Made by a program: the position numbers and the translations under genes
Assembly (NCBI GenBank): GCA_964606325.1
Contig: CAZSGE010000004.1
Location: forward strand, 1 to 64,000
Origin: Berkiella sp964606325
Lineage (GTDB): Bacteria > Pseudomonadota > Gammaproteobacteria > Berkiellales > Berkiellaceae
Length of the DNA: 64,000 bases
Reading direction: 5' to 3'
Notes under the pieces: model-generated
Told to the model about the DNA's origin: nothing
The model's input: only the letters and a program-made list of their open reading frames with translations
The model's database searches: none
Shown here: piece after piece, positions 45,067 to 54,578 of the stretch
How positions within the stretch are numbered: position 1 is the first letter of the stretch
Layout of the letters: the number at the start of each line of letters is the position of its first letter

Positions 45067-45843
45067 ATGCTACAACTACAACAAATTTCAAAAAATTACT
45101 GCGGCCAACGTGTTGCACTTAATCGTGTTTCGCTTCATCTTGAAAAGGGTGATTTTTGTGTTTTACTTGGCAGCAATGGCTCTGGTAAATCGACTTTATT
45201 AAAAACTATTAGCGGTGAATTGGCGCCAGACAAAGGCAAAATATATTTACAACAAAAAGATATCACCAATCTTGCCGTTCACCAACGAGCGGATATTATC
45301 AGCAGCGTGTTACAAGATCCCATGAAAGGAACAGTCGCACAAATGACCCTGCTAGAAAATCTCTGCTTAAGTTTACAAAAAGCAAAAAGAGCATCCTTAC
45401 GGATGTATGAAAAGGACAAAGCACAGCTTAAAAAAAAGGTGGCCGAACTCAATCTAGGCTTAGAGGACTACATGGATAGACCACTTTTAGCGCTGTCAGG
45501 GGGGCAGCGGCAAATTATCGCAACCTTAATGGCAACATTGACAACACCAAAGTTACTTTTACTTGATGAACACTGCAGCGCACTTGATCCCAAGACACAA
45601 CGACTGGTCATGACATTAACCAACGAGATTATCAATAAAGAAAACCTCACGGCAATTATGATAACCCATCATCTGCCTGATGCTATTGAATACGGTAATC
45701 GTCTTATTATGTTGCATCAGGGTAATATTGTTTTAGATCTCAACGCCAAACAAAAAAAGGCCTTAACCATTCCTAAATTGTTGCACTTCTATCATGAGGG
45801 CGCACTCCCCCATGCGATAAAAAAAGGAGCAACCATATGTTAG
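45067..45843 (+). CDS. ABC transporter ATP-binding protein
   Basis: 258-aa ATPase subunit with Walker A GSNGSGKST (residues about 36-44), signature ALSGGQRQ, Walker B LLLLDEHCSALD and the switch His in MITHHLPDA. It powers the importer together with the adjacent permease and binding protein. It starts immediately after the stop of the binding-protein gene and overlaps the permease gene by seven bases. Confidence 0.92.
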   Translation: MLQLQQISKNYCGQRVALNRVSLHLEKGDFCVLLGSNGSGKSTLLKTISGELAPDKGKIYLQQKDITNLAVHQRADIISSVLQDPMKGTVAQMTLLENLCLSLQKAKRASLRMYEKDKAQLKKKVAELNLGLEDYMDRPLLALSGGQRQIIATLMATLTTPKLLLLDEHCSALDPKTQRLVMTLTNEIINKENLTAIMITHHLPDAIEYGNRLIMLHQGNIVLDLNAKQKKALTIPKLLHFYHEGALPHAIKKGATIC

Positions 45844-46703
45844 GCATGCTTCAAGAACTGTTCCAAGCCGGGATCATCCAGGGGCTAATATTAAGCCTTG
45901 TCGCGCTCGGTGTGATGATACCCTTTAAAATTCTCAACTTTCCCGATTTAACCTGCGATGGCGCTTATCCCTTAGCGGGAGCCATAACAGGGAGTTTGCT
46001 GTTAAGTGGTTCTTCTCCTGTGCTCGCTACAACGTTGGGTATGTTGGCTGGCGGGTTATTAGGTTTAGGCACGGCATTTATCCATTTGCGATTTAAAGTA
46101 AATACTTTATTGGCAGGGATCATTGTATGCACCATGGTTTATAGCGTTAATTTGCGAATTATGCAAAAACCCAATATTGCACTATTTGACAATAACACGC
46201 TCTTTTTATTGTTTCATGAGAATGTGCTATATAGCGCAATCTTCTTGTTTTGCTTAAGCATTGGCTTAATCGCTTTATGCTATCGTTTTTTAATGTCTGA
46301 AAAAGGTTTACGTTTGCGCGCGGTCGGTTTAAACCCTGAGTTTGCCCAACGACAAGGTATAGCTTTAACACCGTATATCTTAATGGGTTTATTTATCGGT
46401 AATGCCATCACGGGGTTGGCGGGCAGTTTAATGGTTCAGCTGCAGCAATATGCCGATATCGGCATGGGAATAGGTATGGTGATTCATGCGCTAGCAGCCT
46501 TGATGATTGGCGAAAGTTTAATCGGCACACACACACTCAAAAGGCAATGCCTGGCACCGTTTGTGGGTGCATTGGTTTACCAACAAATCCAAGGCCTAGC
46601 AATGACTTTAGGCCTTGCCCCGACCGATCTTAAATTGGTGACCGGTTTAATTGTGCTGTTAGCAATTGGCCTACAGCTTAAACGAAAACAGGTTGTATCT
46701 TGA
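45837..46703 (+). CDS. ABC transporter permease (TrpY/BPD_transp_2-type)
   Basis: 288-aa inner-membrane permease with about eight helices. The first is GIIQGLILSLVALGVMIPFK, then FPDLTCDGAYPLAGAITGSL, which matches permeases of the branched-chain/TrpY superfamily associated with ABC_sub_bind proteins. AAGGAG precedes the ATG. Its stop overlaps the kynureninase TTG start by four bases, tying transport to catabolism. Confidence 0.9.
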   Translation: MLGMLQELFQAGIIQGLILSLVALGVMIPFKILNFPDLTCDGAYPLAGAITGSLLLSGSSPVLATTLGMLAGGLLGLGTAFIHLRFKVNTLLAGIIVCTMVYSVNLRIMQKPNIALFDNNTLFLLFHENVLYSAIFLFCLSIGLIALCYRFLMSEKGLRLRAVGLNPEFAQRQGIALTPYILMGLFIGNAITGLAGSLMVQLQQYADIGMGIGMVIHALAALMIGESLIGTHTLKRQCLAPFVGALVYQQIQGLAMTLGLAPTDLKLVTGLIVLLAIGLQLKRKQVVS

Positions 46704-47836
46704 AGACGTTACCTTATCGCAAAAATTTATTTGAAATATCACCTAATAAACACTATTTTTGTGGACATTCGCTGGGTCCAATTTCAAAACCTGCGCACAA
46801 TGCGCTTCAACAGGCGCTATGTGAATGGGAAACCGAACAAGTTTGCGCTTGGACGCAATCTGCATGGATAGACTTGCCAATGTTATGTGGCGAAAAATTA
46901 GCGCCCATTATCGGGGCTCACGCACATGAAGTGGTTGTGTGTGACAATACGACATTAAACATAATGAAGTTATTGCTTTGCGCGCTATCACTCACCACAC
47001 GTAACGTCATCTTAACTGAGAAAAATAATTTCCCAACGGACAACTATATCGCACAAAGTGTTGCGCAATTGAAGAACGTTGAATTTAAGTCTGTTGCAAA
47101 AGATGAAATAATAACTTCATTAAATACCGATGTTGCCGTTTTGTTACTCAGCCACATCGACTATAAAACCTCAGAAAAATGGGATATGGCCCACATCAAT
47201 CAAGTTGCCAAAGAAAAAGGGATCCTTATCGTTTGGGATCTTTCTCATAGCGTTGGCGTGATGAAACTTGAATCCTCATCATTGGATGTGGATTTTGCTG
47301 TAGGTTGCACTTATAAATATCTTAATGGTGGCCCTGGCGCTCCCAGTTTTGTTTACGTCAATCAAAAGCATCATGCTGCAAGTGCGCCCATGCAAGGGTG
47401 GATGGGTCATAGAGCACCATTTGATTTTAGTGCTCAATTTGTTCCAGCAAATGGTATTAAGCGTTTTTTAAGTGGTACTCCCAGCATTTTAAGCATGAAA
47501 ACATTATTAGGCGCATTAAGCCTATTTGATCATCAAGATTTATCTGAGATCGAAAAAGTAAGTGGTATACTTGGCGATTATTTGATTGCACAATGTAAAC
47601 AATTCCCTAATCTTAAATGCATTTCGCCTATTGATGCCAGCAACCGCGGTGGTCACGTTGCTTTTAAGCACCCCAAAGCTAACAAATTGGCGAATGCTTT
47701 AATTGAACAAGGTGTTATCGTCGATTACCGTGCACCAGATATTATTCGCTTTGGGATCTCACCTTTATATCTTTCAAAATCAGACATTATTAAAACTATT
47801 TCTCATTTACACTATATTCTCAATCATTTTCTCTAA
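46700..47836 (+). CDS. kynU: Kynureninase
   Basis: 378-aa PLP-dependent hydrolase that splits kynurenine into anthranilate and alanine. Family motifs are CGHSLGP (residues 21-27), WDLSHSVG, the PLP-lysine segment CTYKYLNGGPGAPSF (Lys206) and QGWMGHRAPFDF. It uses a TTG start overlapping the permease stop (TTGA); the next in-frame ATG is about 88 codons later and would remove the substrate site. It is somewhat shorter than typical members (about 410). The fusion into an importer operon implies use of imported kynurenine; anthranilate could feed tryptophan synthesis, as proposed for Chlamydia caviae. Confidence 0.9.
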   Translation: MKTLPYRKNLFEISPNKHYFCGHSLGPISKPAHNALQQALCEWETEQVCAWTQSAWIDLPMLCGEKLAPIIGAHAHEVVVCDNTTLNIMKLLLCALSLTTRNVILTEKNNFPTDNYIAQSVAQLKNVEFKSVAKDEIITSLNTDVAVLLLSHIDYKTSEKWDMAHINQVAKEKGILIVWDLSHSVGVMKLESSSLDVDFAVGCTYKYLNGGPGAPSFVYVNQKHHAASAPMQGWMGHRAPFDFSAQFVPANGIKRFLSGTPSILSMKTLLGALSLFDHQDLSEIEKVSGILGDYLIAQCKQFPNLKCISPIDASNRGGHVAFKHPKANKLANALIEQGVIVDYRAPDIIRFGISPLYLSKSDIIKTISHLHYILNHFL

Positions 47837-47983
47837 ATATTTGAAATTCCGACTGCTGTTTTTGCTTACATACAGTGTACTGATAATACATAGGGGTATT
47901 AATTAAACACGAAAATTTTTTAAAAATAACCAATATTTTGACCTATGTTTAATGATGTGTTTACATTAGCAAAGAGGCTCTCT

Positions 47984-49792
47984 ATGTTGGAAATGTTATT
48001 ATCAGCCAAAGAGGCTAGTAGAGCTTGGACTCATGCCAATAAACTGCTCGAAAAGCAAATAACACAAACTAAAGTCGAAGAAAAGGGATCTACTTCAAGC
48101 ACCCCCAGATCATCACAGACACCTCGCACGCCCCATAGCCCCCATACTCCGCCACCTTCACCTAAAGGCTCAGATATTATTTTAAGTACTTTTGAAGGTG
48201 TAAATAATTTAAATATTGTCGCTTACAAAGAAAATAAAGAAACCATTGTTTTTGCTTATGATTTAAAACAACAACTGGGTGAAGCTGGCGCGCAAGGGGC
48301 TGTTTATAAGGCCCAACGACTCTATCATGATCCCCATAAAAACCAAAATCTTGCAAATGTCCTTGTGTTAAAACACTCCGCAAAAATCGAAACCCAAGAA
48401 GATTTTGAAAATGAAAAGGAAATTTTAAACGTTTTAGGTAGATTAAGTGGTTTTGCCAGTGTTGCAAGCGAATCACAATGTTTACAATTTTTATTTAGCC
48501 AATTTTGCGACGGCGAAAATCTACTCGATATGCTTTACGACAAAGTCGCTCCTAATGAACATGAAAAAAAATACTATTCATTTTCATATGTTAAAAAAAT
48601 CTTATCAACTACTGACAAGCTTAAACTGACAAAAATCATTTTAGACGCCGTATTTTCACTACACTCTGCACATTCTGTTTTTCATCGTGATTTAAAATCA
48701 GCTAATATTATTATTTCAAAAGATCTCTCTTGTGCTCAATTAGTCGATTTTGGCACTTCTTGCAAAGCCATACAGTCAGATAAAACTTTCAAAGGTTCAA
48801 TGGGGTATCAAGCAATCGAAATGACACTGCCAATTGATGCAAAAGAACCAGCCCTTTCAAGACCTTTTTATTCGCTGCAAACAGAATATTTTTCGCTTGC
48901 TATTGTGCTGCTTGAAGTGCTCTCTAGCTTTAATTATCAATCCTTTATTCGTCAACAATTAGCCCAAAGCAATGTGCATGAAACTTTTGTGATTACCCTT
49001 GAACATATTTTATTTGCTTTTAAAGATGTATTAAGCACACCTGATAAAAAAGAGGATACAGAAGAAGATAAGTTATTGTGGTCTATCATTCAAATGTGTA
49101 AAGCCAATATTTCACCAAATCCCAACCTAAGACTTAGCTATACACAGTTCAATCAAAAATATCAAAATTTTTGCGATCGCTTATCAAGCTTAGTCACAAC
49201 ATTACGAACACAATCTACAAAAAATCCACAAAAGGACGATTTAGTACAGGAATTAAAACGAAAACTAGATGGCTTAAGTCTAGAGGAGGAGAAAGTAAAA
49301 TCGCCTCGAATAATAACCACTACCGAAGAGAAAGAAAGAAAATCAAGCATTGAATCAAAATCAACAAGCGATAAATTTTTAAGTCCAGAAACAGGCCGCA
49401 CAAGATCCGCATCTATGAATGCGTCGATGAATGCATCTATTCCCACAGGTGAATCCAAACGTCCTGAAGTACCATTGCATCGTACAAAAAGACAGTATCC
49501 TCTCCCTATCCTCAATTTTGCGATTACGCCCCATGGCGATTCACCAAAAAGTTCTCCCCATTCAGACTCCAGTTCACCTTGGGGCTCTTCGACAAGTTCA
49601 TCTTATTCCGGTAGATCTTTAATAGATTCATCTACAGACCATGCTCTGCCTTCCCCCAAAATAACCATATCACCACGCAAACAATCATCTCAAAAACATG
49701 ACGATGTCCTACTAACCAGCTCCGGTGAACAGGCCGTTGAGGAGAGCCCTGTCGAATATGTTGCAAAGTCGGGTTCACTTAAAAAAAAGTAA
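47984..49792 (+). CDS. Eukaryotic-like Ser/Thr protein kinase
   Basis: 602-aa kinase (615 if started at the ATG at 47945). A Ser/Thr/Pro-rich linker precedes the catalytic domain. Counting from 47945: Gly-loop LGEAGAQGAVYKA (111-123), the Lys in VLVLKHS (143), catalytic loop HRDLKSANI (247-255) and DFGTS (268-272). All essential residues are present, so it should be active. The C-terminal 200 residues are Ser/Lys-rich and look disordered, with no PASTA or membrane helix, unlike bacterial envelope kinases. An effector acting in host cells is plausible. The ATG at 47984 has AGAGG six bases upstream. A bidirectional terminator follows. Confidence 0.82.
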   Translation: MLEMLLSAKEASRAWTHANKLLEKQITQTKVEEKGSTSSTPRSSQTPRTPHSPHTPPPSPKGSDIILSTFEGVNNLNIVAYKENKETIVFAYDLKQQLGEAGAQGAVYKAQRLYHDPHKNQNLANVLVLKHSAKIETQEDFENEKEILNVLGRLSGFASVASESQCLQFLFSQFCDGENLLDMLYDKVAPNEHEKKYYSFSYVKKILSTTDKLKLTKIILDAVFSLHSAHSVFHRDLKSANIIISKDLSCAQLVDFGTSCKAIQSDKTFKGSMGYQAIEMTLPIDAKEPALSRPFYSLQTEYFSLAIVLLEVLSSFNYQSFIRQQLAQSNVHETFVITLEHILFAFKDVLSTPDKKEDTEEDKLLWSIIQMCKANISPNPNLRLSYTQFNQKYQNFCDRLSSLVTTLRTQSTKNPQKDDLVQELKRKLDGLSLEEEKVKSPRIITTTEEKERKSSIESKSTSDKFLSPETGRTRSASMNASMNASIPTGESKRPEVPLHRTKRQYPLPILNFAITPHGDSPKSSPHSDSSSPWGSSTSSSYSGRSLIDSSTDHALPSPKITISPRKQSSQKHDDVLLTSSGEQAVEESPVEYVAKSGSLKKK

Positions 49793-49800
49793 TTGTGTAA

Positions 49801-49828
49801 AAAAAAGACCGGATTTCCGGTCTTTTTT
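49801..49828. terminator. Bidirectional intrinsic terminator
   Basis: Perfect palindrome AAAAAGACCGG / CCGGTCTTTTT between the convergent kinase and upp genes, with A- and T-tracts on either side. Confidence 0.93.
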
Positions 49829-49850
49829 AAGTACTGCAATTGGTAACCAA

Positions 49851-50507
49851 TTAGAGCGTGCCAAACATTCTATCACCAGCATCGCCAAGTCCTGGGCAGA
49901 TATAGCCTTTGGCATTTAAATTTCTATCTAAACTGGCAGAATAAATCGTCACATCGGGATGCACGTCAAAAAAGGCTTTCAAACCTTCAGGAACTGCCAC
50001 AACACAGATAAAGGTAATGCTTTTCACCTTATGTTCTTTTAAGGTGCTTACTGCGCGTATCGCAGAACCGCCAGTGGCTAACATCGGATCGCAAACATAG
50101 AAATGTCGTTGGCTGGAATCTTCTGGAATTTTAAAATAATAACCTTCAGGTTTAAAGGTTTTCTCATCTCTAAATAACCCAATATGACCTACCTTTGCTG
50201 AGGGCATTAAGCTTAATAGAGCATCCACCATACCAACACCAGCACGTAAAATAGGTAAAATAACCGGTGAGGGTCCGGCTAAAACTGGGGATAAACATTT
50301 TTCAATAGGTGATTCAACTTCGATTTCTTTCGTTTGAAGATTTTGTGTGGCTTCATAACCTAGTAATAACGTAATTTCATGAACCAATTCTCTGAACAAT
50401 TTATGATCAGTATGTTTGTCTCTCATTAGCGAGAGTTTGCTCGCAACTAACGGATGAAGAATTTGATAGAAGTTTTTGTAAACTTCATGCTGTCTGAGAA
50501 CGCTCAT
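49851..50507 (-). CDS. upp: Uracil phosphoribosyltransferase
   Basis: 218-aa cytosolic enzyme making UMP from uracil and PRPP. The PRPP loop YVCDPMLATGGSAIRAV and PILRAGVGMVDALL are diagnostic, as is the C-terminal IYSASLDRNLNAKGYICPGLGDAGDR. AAGGAAG precedes the ATG. It is the salvage step of pyrimidine metabolism. Confidence 0.95.
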   Translation of the reverse strand: MSVLRQHEVYKNFYQILHPLVASKLSLMRDKHTDHKLFRELVHEITLLLGYEATQNLQTKEIEVESPIEKCLSPVLAGPSPVILPILRAGVGMVDALLSLMPSAKVGHIGLFRDEKTFKPEGYYFKIPEDSSQRHFYVCDPMLATGGSAIRAVSTLKEHKVKSITFICVVAVPEGLKAFFDVHPDVTIYSASLDRNLNAKGYICPGLGDAGDRMFGTL

Positions 50508-50522
50508 TGTACTTCCTTTGAA

Positions 50523-50729
50523 TTAATGATAGATGGATCTATCTTCTAACAATAGCGTTGCAGCGATGCTAGCCTTGTAGATAATAAATGGATCTTTATG
50601 ATTTAAACCTGCAGTAATATCTTTGATATGAGGGTTATCGTGGCCAATTTTTTCCCAATATTCTGCTAAGTTTTGTATTGACTCGCGCAAAAACAGGAGG
50701 TACTCGTTAAACGATGTTTCTCTATTCAT
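50523..50729 (-). CDS. Small hypothetical protein
   Basis: 68-aa mostly helical protein (SFNEYLLFLRESIQNLAEYW) located between upp and the DUF445 gene on the same strand. The ATG at 50729 is the likely start; further upstream the frame runs into the DUF445 gene. No family recognised. Confidence 0.5.
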   Translation of the reverse strand: MNRETSFNEYLLFLRESIQNLAEYWEKIGHDNPHIKDITAGLNHKDPFIIYKASIAATLLLEDRSIYH

Positions 50730-50740
50730 TATTATATCAC

Positions 50741-51472
50741 TTATATGAAACTTGCAATCAATCCAATCAAACCGCCAAAAACACCGCCCCAGACGACTAA
50801 CCAACCGAGGTGTTGCGCTATCATTTTTTGTATTATTTCTTTAACCATGTTAGGCGTTAGCTTAGCTAAACGCTTGTCTACCACTTGTTCTATTTTACTT
50901 AAAAATTGTTTTGGATCAGCTGTTTTTTCTAACATGGCACGATGTAGTTTCTCATCTGCCAAAATAGCATCTATGGCAACGCGCAATTTTTTCTGCACTG
51001 GCTCGCGAAGTGGCTCAATCGCATTTTGCCCGCCCATCATAAAAAAGACAGAGCCAATTTTAGATTCAAAGATAGCTTCAACTAATGCAGTATACAATTT
51101 GTCGTAATCTACTTCACTGGCAATATCTTGCAACATGGTAGCATCAAGTGAGGTATTTGACATGACAGTTTGAATATTTTCAGAAGTAAAAAATTCAGTC
51201 ATCATTAGCTGCTTGATAGCACCTTTAAACGCCTCAAAGCGTGCAGGTATCACACCTGATCCATAAATAAAGGGTACTTTCTCAAATAACATAATAATGG
51301 CAATCCAATTGGTTAGTGCACAAGATAAAGCGTAGAAACCAATATTGCCAATAACTGCCTGATAAGGAGTGTTAATAAAAAAATAACTGACGCCGATAAG
51401 CATGATCGAAATAGCATTAGTTAACAAACTTTTGTTAACTATGAAAGGTACTAATCGGGCTGAATAAGTCAT
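50741..51472 (-). CDS. DUF445-family membrane protein
   Basis: 243-aa membrane protein with hydrophobic segments near the N-terminus (LLTNAISIMLIGVSYFFI, then IGFYALSCALTNWIAIIMLF, a DUF445 signature), an amphipathic helical middle region and a C-terminal helix (LGWLVVWGGVFGGLIGLI). Function unknown. GGTGAG precedes the ATG at 51472. Upstream spacing of about 200 bases separates it from the PilZ gene. Confidence 0.82.
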   Translation of the reverse strand: MTYSARLVPFIVNKSLLTNAISIMLIGVSYFFINTPYQAVIGNIGFYALSCALTNWIAIIMLFEKVPFIYGSGVIPARFEAFKGAIKQLMMTEFFTSENIQTVMSNTSLDATMLQDIASEVDYDKLYTALVEAIFESKIGSVFFMMGGQNAIEPLREPVQKKLRVAIDAILADEKLHRAMLEKTADPKQFLSKIEQVVDKRLAKLTPNMVKEIIQKMIAQHLGWLVVWGGVFGGLIGLIASFI

Positions 51473-51674
51473 GCTCACCACAAAATAGGCGCTCTTAAAA
51501 GTTAGAAAAGTGTATCAAATAGGTTTTAATATGTACACAGCTAACAGGATAGGCGGCATCATACTTGATAGCGAGCTAGCTACTAGGTGAGCGTTTACAG
51601 ACCAACAGAAAAGATTCGTTATTTCGTGTAGACACAGCATTACATCGTTTAAGCTAAAACAGGATTGCTTTTGG

Positions 51675-52274
51675 CTATTTTTTAGCACCTTGTCGGCGTC
51701 TAGTTTGTAACATCTCTAGTTCTTTTTGCATAATATGTTGAATAAGTCTGTCTCGGTCTTCTTCACGAATTGCCGTAAAATCAACATTAGCGCGATAGTG
51801 TCTTTCATTCGTTGCAGACGCTGATTTTTCACAATTAATCACAACACCATAACATAAAATATAAGAACCTTCTGGCACTAGCACCAATTCCACCTGAATA
51901 TCCGTTCCAACCGGAATGGATTTTTCAACCATAAATGCCATACCACACGCACTGATATTCACAAATTGCGGCGCTTCATCAAAAATGGATGTTCGATGCC
52001 CACTCATGAGTGGACCACGGGAAATCAAATTCACTTTACGATTCATTAAACGCAGAATTTGGGCAACAGTAGGATCACGCGGCGATAATTGCCCAATCAA
52101 GGTAGCAATATCTGCTTCTAACGCTAAAAATAGCCTGGTGGGATCTGGGTATTCCAGATCACCGTTTGAAAATTGCTCCATGCGCTTTTCTTTTTCAGCT
52201 TTATCGAGTACGCGCCAAGCCAAAACCATCTCATCATCGATGCGAAAATAGCGCCTTCTTTCTTGAGATTTCAT
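51675..52274 (-). CDS. PilZ-domain c-di-GMP receptor
   Basis: 199-aa protein. The N-terminal RRRYFR supplies the RxxxR of a PilZ-type site, and VNISACGM gives the (D/N)xSxxG part (about residues 104-109). A helical segment lies between them. Cyclic-di-GMP binding is therefore likely. It is the third gene after motA and motB on the same strand, 13 bases downstream, so it may tune motor function. Confidence 0.85.
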   Translation of the reverse strand: MKSQERRRYFRIDDEMVLAWRVLDKAEKEKRMEQFSNGDLEYPDPTRLFLALEADIATLIGQLSPRDPTVAQILRLMNRKVNLISRGPLMSGHRTSIFDEAPQFVNISACGMAFMVEKSIPVGTDIQVELVLVPEGSYILCYGVVINCEKSASATNERHYRANVDFTAIREEDRDRLIQHIMQKELEMLQTRRRQGAKK

Positions 52275-52287
52275 GAATGCTCCTTAC

Positions 52288-53364
52288 CTATTGTTTGATC
52301 GGCTGGGTCGCTTTTTCCGTTGCTTGACCCTTTGTTTGAGTTTGAGTCTCTTTTACCGTTGGATCTTTTGCTTTGATTGCTTGATTCTTTTGTTGCAACT
52401 TGTTATTGGGCGCATTCACCACAATTTCTCGCGCTGGCTGCTGAATTTGTTTTCTTAAATAAGAAGGTACCACTTCTGGCGCTTCTTGAACGCGAGGCTC
52501 ATCATCTTGTGTTAAGGTGATCTCAACACGACGATTTTGGCTACGATGCTCTTCAGTATCATTTTCAACCAGGGGTTGGGTTGCCGCATTTCCTGCAACT
52601 ATCATGCGATCTTTATCAACACCTCTATCATATAAACGATGTGCAACCGTAATCGCACGTGCCGCTGATAATTCCCAATTAGAACGATATAATGAATTGG
52701 AAATGGGCTTATCATCGGTATTGCCTGAGATGGCAATTTGACCCGGGATCTCATTTAATAGATAGGCCACTTTATCTAATACAGGTAAAAATGCGGGATG
52801 CAACGAGTTATCACCCGAAGCAAATGAGCCTTGATCTAAAATGCGAATAATCACCCGCTGATTTTTGGTCAAAATTTTAATCTTGCCTTCTTTGATTTCC
52901 GACTGCAAAACCTTCGCCAATTTTTGAGAAACAGCCAGTGCTTTATTGCCTCGCAAATCGGCATTACCTGTACCCTCTTTATCTTCTAGTACTTTTTTCT
53001 TATGATCGGGGTGATCTTTGGCATCAAACTCGAGAGTTTGATCCATATCATCCACACTCGATTGCCTAACCTCATTCATCGCAGTGGGTTTAGGCTTGCC
53101 TGGACTAAATTCTCTCGCCACAATACTGGTACCTTTGGGTACTTGATAAGCTACAATATCTCGCTGCACACCAAAAGCTTGCTCGAGTGATCCACCCACT
53201 TCTTTGAATTTTGCCGAATCTTGTTCTGAGAACGAAAGTAATAACACAAAAAAGCTCATTAACAATGACATCATGTCTGCGAAGGTTACAACCCAACCTT
53301 CACCCGCCTTTTGGCCATGGGCCGGTGCATCATCATCATCATCACTATGACTATGCTGCGTCAT
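52288..53364 (-). CDS. motB: Flagellar motor stator protein MotB/PomB
   Basis: 358-aa stator B subunit. A single membrane helix follows the plug-adjacent segment, with the ion-binding Asp30 in GWVVTFADMMSLLMSFFVLL. The C-terminal OmpA-like peptidoglycan-binding domain shows AISGNTDDKPISNSLYRSNW and NRRVEI. The N-terminal sequence style is PomB-like, but Na+ versus H+ use cannot be decided. The start overlaps motA by 14 bases. Confidence 0.93.
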   Translation of the reverse strand: MTQHSHSDDDDDAPAHGQKAGEGWVVTFADMMSLLMSFFVLLLSFSEQDSAKFKEVGGSLEQAFGVQRDIVAYQVPKGTSIVAREFSPGKPKPTAMNEVRQSSVDDMDQTLEFDAKDHPDHKKKVLEDKEGTGNADLRGNKALAVSQKLAKVLQSEIKEGKIKILTKNQRVIIRILDQGSFASGDNSLHPAFLPVLDKVAYLLNEIPGQIAISGNTDDKPISNSLYRSNWELSAARAITVAHRLYDRGVDKDRMIVAGNAATQPLVENDTEEHRSQNRRVEITLTQDDEPRVQEAPEVVPSYLRKQIQQPAREIVVNAPNNKLQQKNQAIKAKDPTVKETQTQTKGQATEKATQPIKQ

Positions 53365-54121
53365 TTACGCTACTTCCTCGTTTTTTGCGAGGGAGATAGT
53401 TTTTCAGGGCTTCTTCAATAACGCGGGGATTTTGCCCAATTTGAATACCAATCAGTGCATCAATCACTAAGGATTTGGATAGTCGCTCTTCATTACTACG
53501 CAGCTCAAGCTTTTCAGCAATAGGTAAAGCCAACATATTGGCCACAACTGCACCATAAAACGTAGCCAGGAGTGCTATCGCCATAGCGGGACCAATGGCC
53601 TTGGGATCACTCATGTTGGACATCATGATTACCAACCCCATCAGGGTTCCTATCATCCCCATAGCAGGTCCTGCTTCGCCAATCGCTTTAAAGACTTTTT
53701 GCCCCCACATGTGGCGCTCAACGGTTAAGTTCATCTCTTTGGTCAGAATTTTTTTCATCACTTCAGGTTCATGACCATCGATAAGCAGCTGTATGCCTTT
53801 TTTCATGAACTCATTTTTGATTTCAATACCTTCTAAGGACAAAAGGCCGCCTTTTCTAGCAGCATCTGCAATTTTAACCGCTTCTTCAATGATCTCTTCA
53901 CTACTATACTTTTTAAAAATAAAGGCGTGCCCTGCAACTCTGAATGCACCGAGTGTTTGCGCGATTCCAAATTTCATTAAAACAACAACAGCAGTGCCAC
54001 CAAATACAACAATCACAGGGTGAGCGTTAATAAAGGTTTTGATGTCACCCCCATCACCGGCAATTGACAAATAGAGAACGGCAGCGCCGCCTATCAAACC
54101 TAACAGGGTTCCAAAATCCAT
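53351..54121 (-). CDS. motA: Flagellar motor stator protein MotA/PomA
   Basis: 256-aa stator A subunit with four membrane helices (LLGLIGGAAVLYLSI at the N-terminus; GEAGPAMGMIGTLMGLVIMM and AMAIALLATFYGAVVANMLALP near the C-terminus) and a cytosolic loop. With MotB it forms the ion channel that turns the flagellum. GGAG precedes the ATG. First gene of motA-motB-PilZ. Confidence 0.95.
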   Translation of the reverse strand: MDFGTLLGLIGGAAVLYLSIAGDGGDIKTFINAHPVIVVFGGTAVVVLMKFGIAQTLGAFRVAGHAFIFKKYSSEEIIEEAVKIADAARKGGLLSLEGIEIKNEFMKKGIQLLIDGHEPEVMKKILTKEMNLTVERHMWGQKVFKAIGEAGPAMGMIGTLMGLVIMMSNMSDPKAIGPAMAIALLATFYGAVVANMLALPIAEKLELRSNEERLSKSLVIDALIGIQIGQNPRVIEEALKNYLPRKKRGSSVNDAA

Positions 54122-54331
54122 TTGTACTCCTACTGAGTATCTTTATAGTCCAATGAACGGCATTTATTTAAAGGATGTTATTTACAATTCTAGCTCTAGA
54201 AATAAAAGTGTGCCTACAAGTGCTTTGCAGTAACTTTAGTAAAAGAATAGAAGGGCTAAAATTGCCCTACTACCTTGACCCAGGAGAGCGTCTAGGATAA
54301 GTTTTTGGTTTTCTTAAGAAATTTAAATCCA

Positions 54332-54568
54332 GTGGCTAACAAAAAATCTGATTCAGCGCCCGATTTTGAGGCAGCGCTTAAGAAGCTCGATACCTTGGTT
54401 GAAAAACTAGAGGGTGGTGAATTAACGCTTGAGCAAGCTTTAAAGCACTTTGAAGAAGGCGTCACCACAGCTCGTCAATGCCAATTGGCACTGAAGCAGG
54501 CCCAATTGCGTGTGCAAGAGCTCCTTGATGACAACGCCAGTCCTAGTGACTTCACCGCTAAGGAATAG
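54332..54568 (+). CDS. xseB: Exodeoxyribonuclease VII small subunit
   Basis: 78-aa helical protein (DFEAALKKLDTLVEKLEGGE, LTLEQALKHFEEGV) matching XseB, which caps the XseA nuclease filaments. The GTG at 54332 is chosen because it gives the usual length (MANKKSDS); the frame is open to a TTG at 54305. The gene starts the run xseB-ispA-dxs-folE2. Confidence 0.88.
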   Translation: MANKKSDSAPDFEAALKKLDTLVEKLEGGELTLEQALKHFEEGVTTARQCQLALKQAQLRVQELLDDNASPSDFTAKE

Positions 54569-54578
54569 GCAAAACCGA

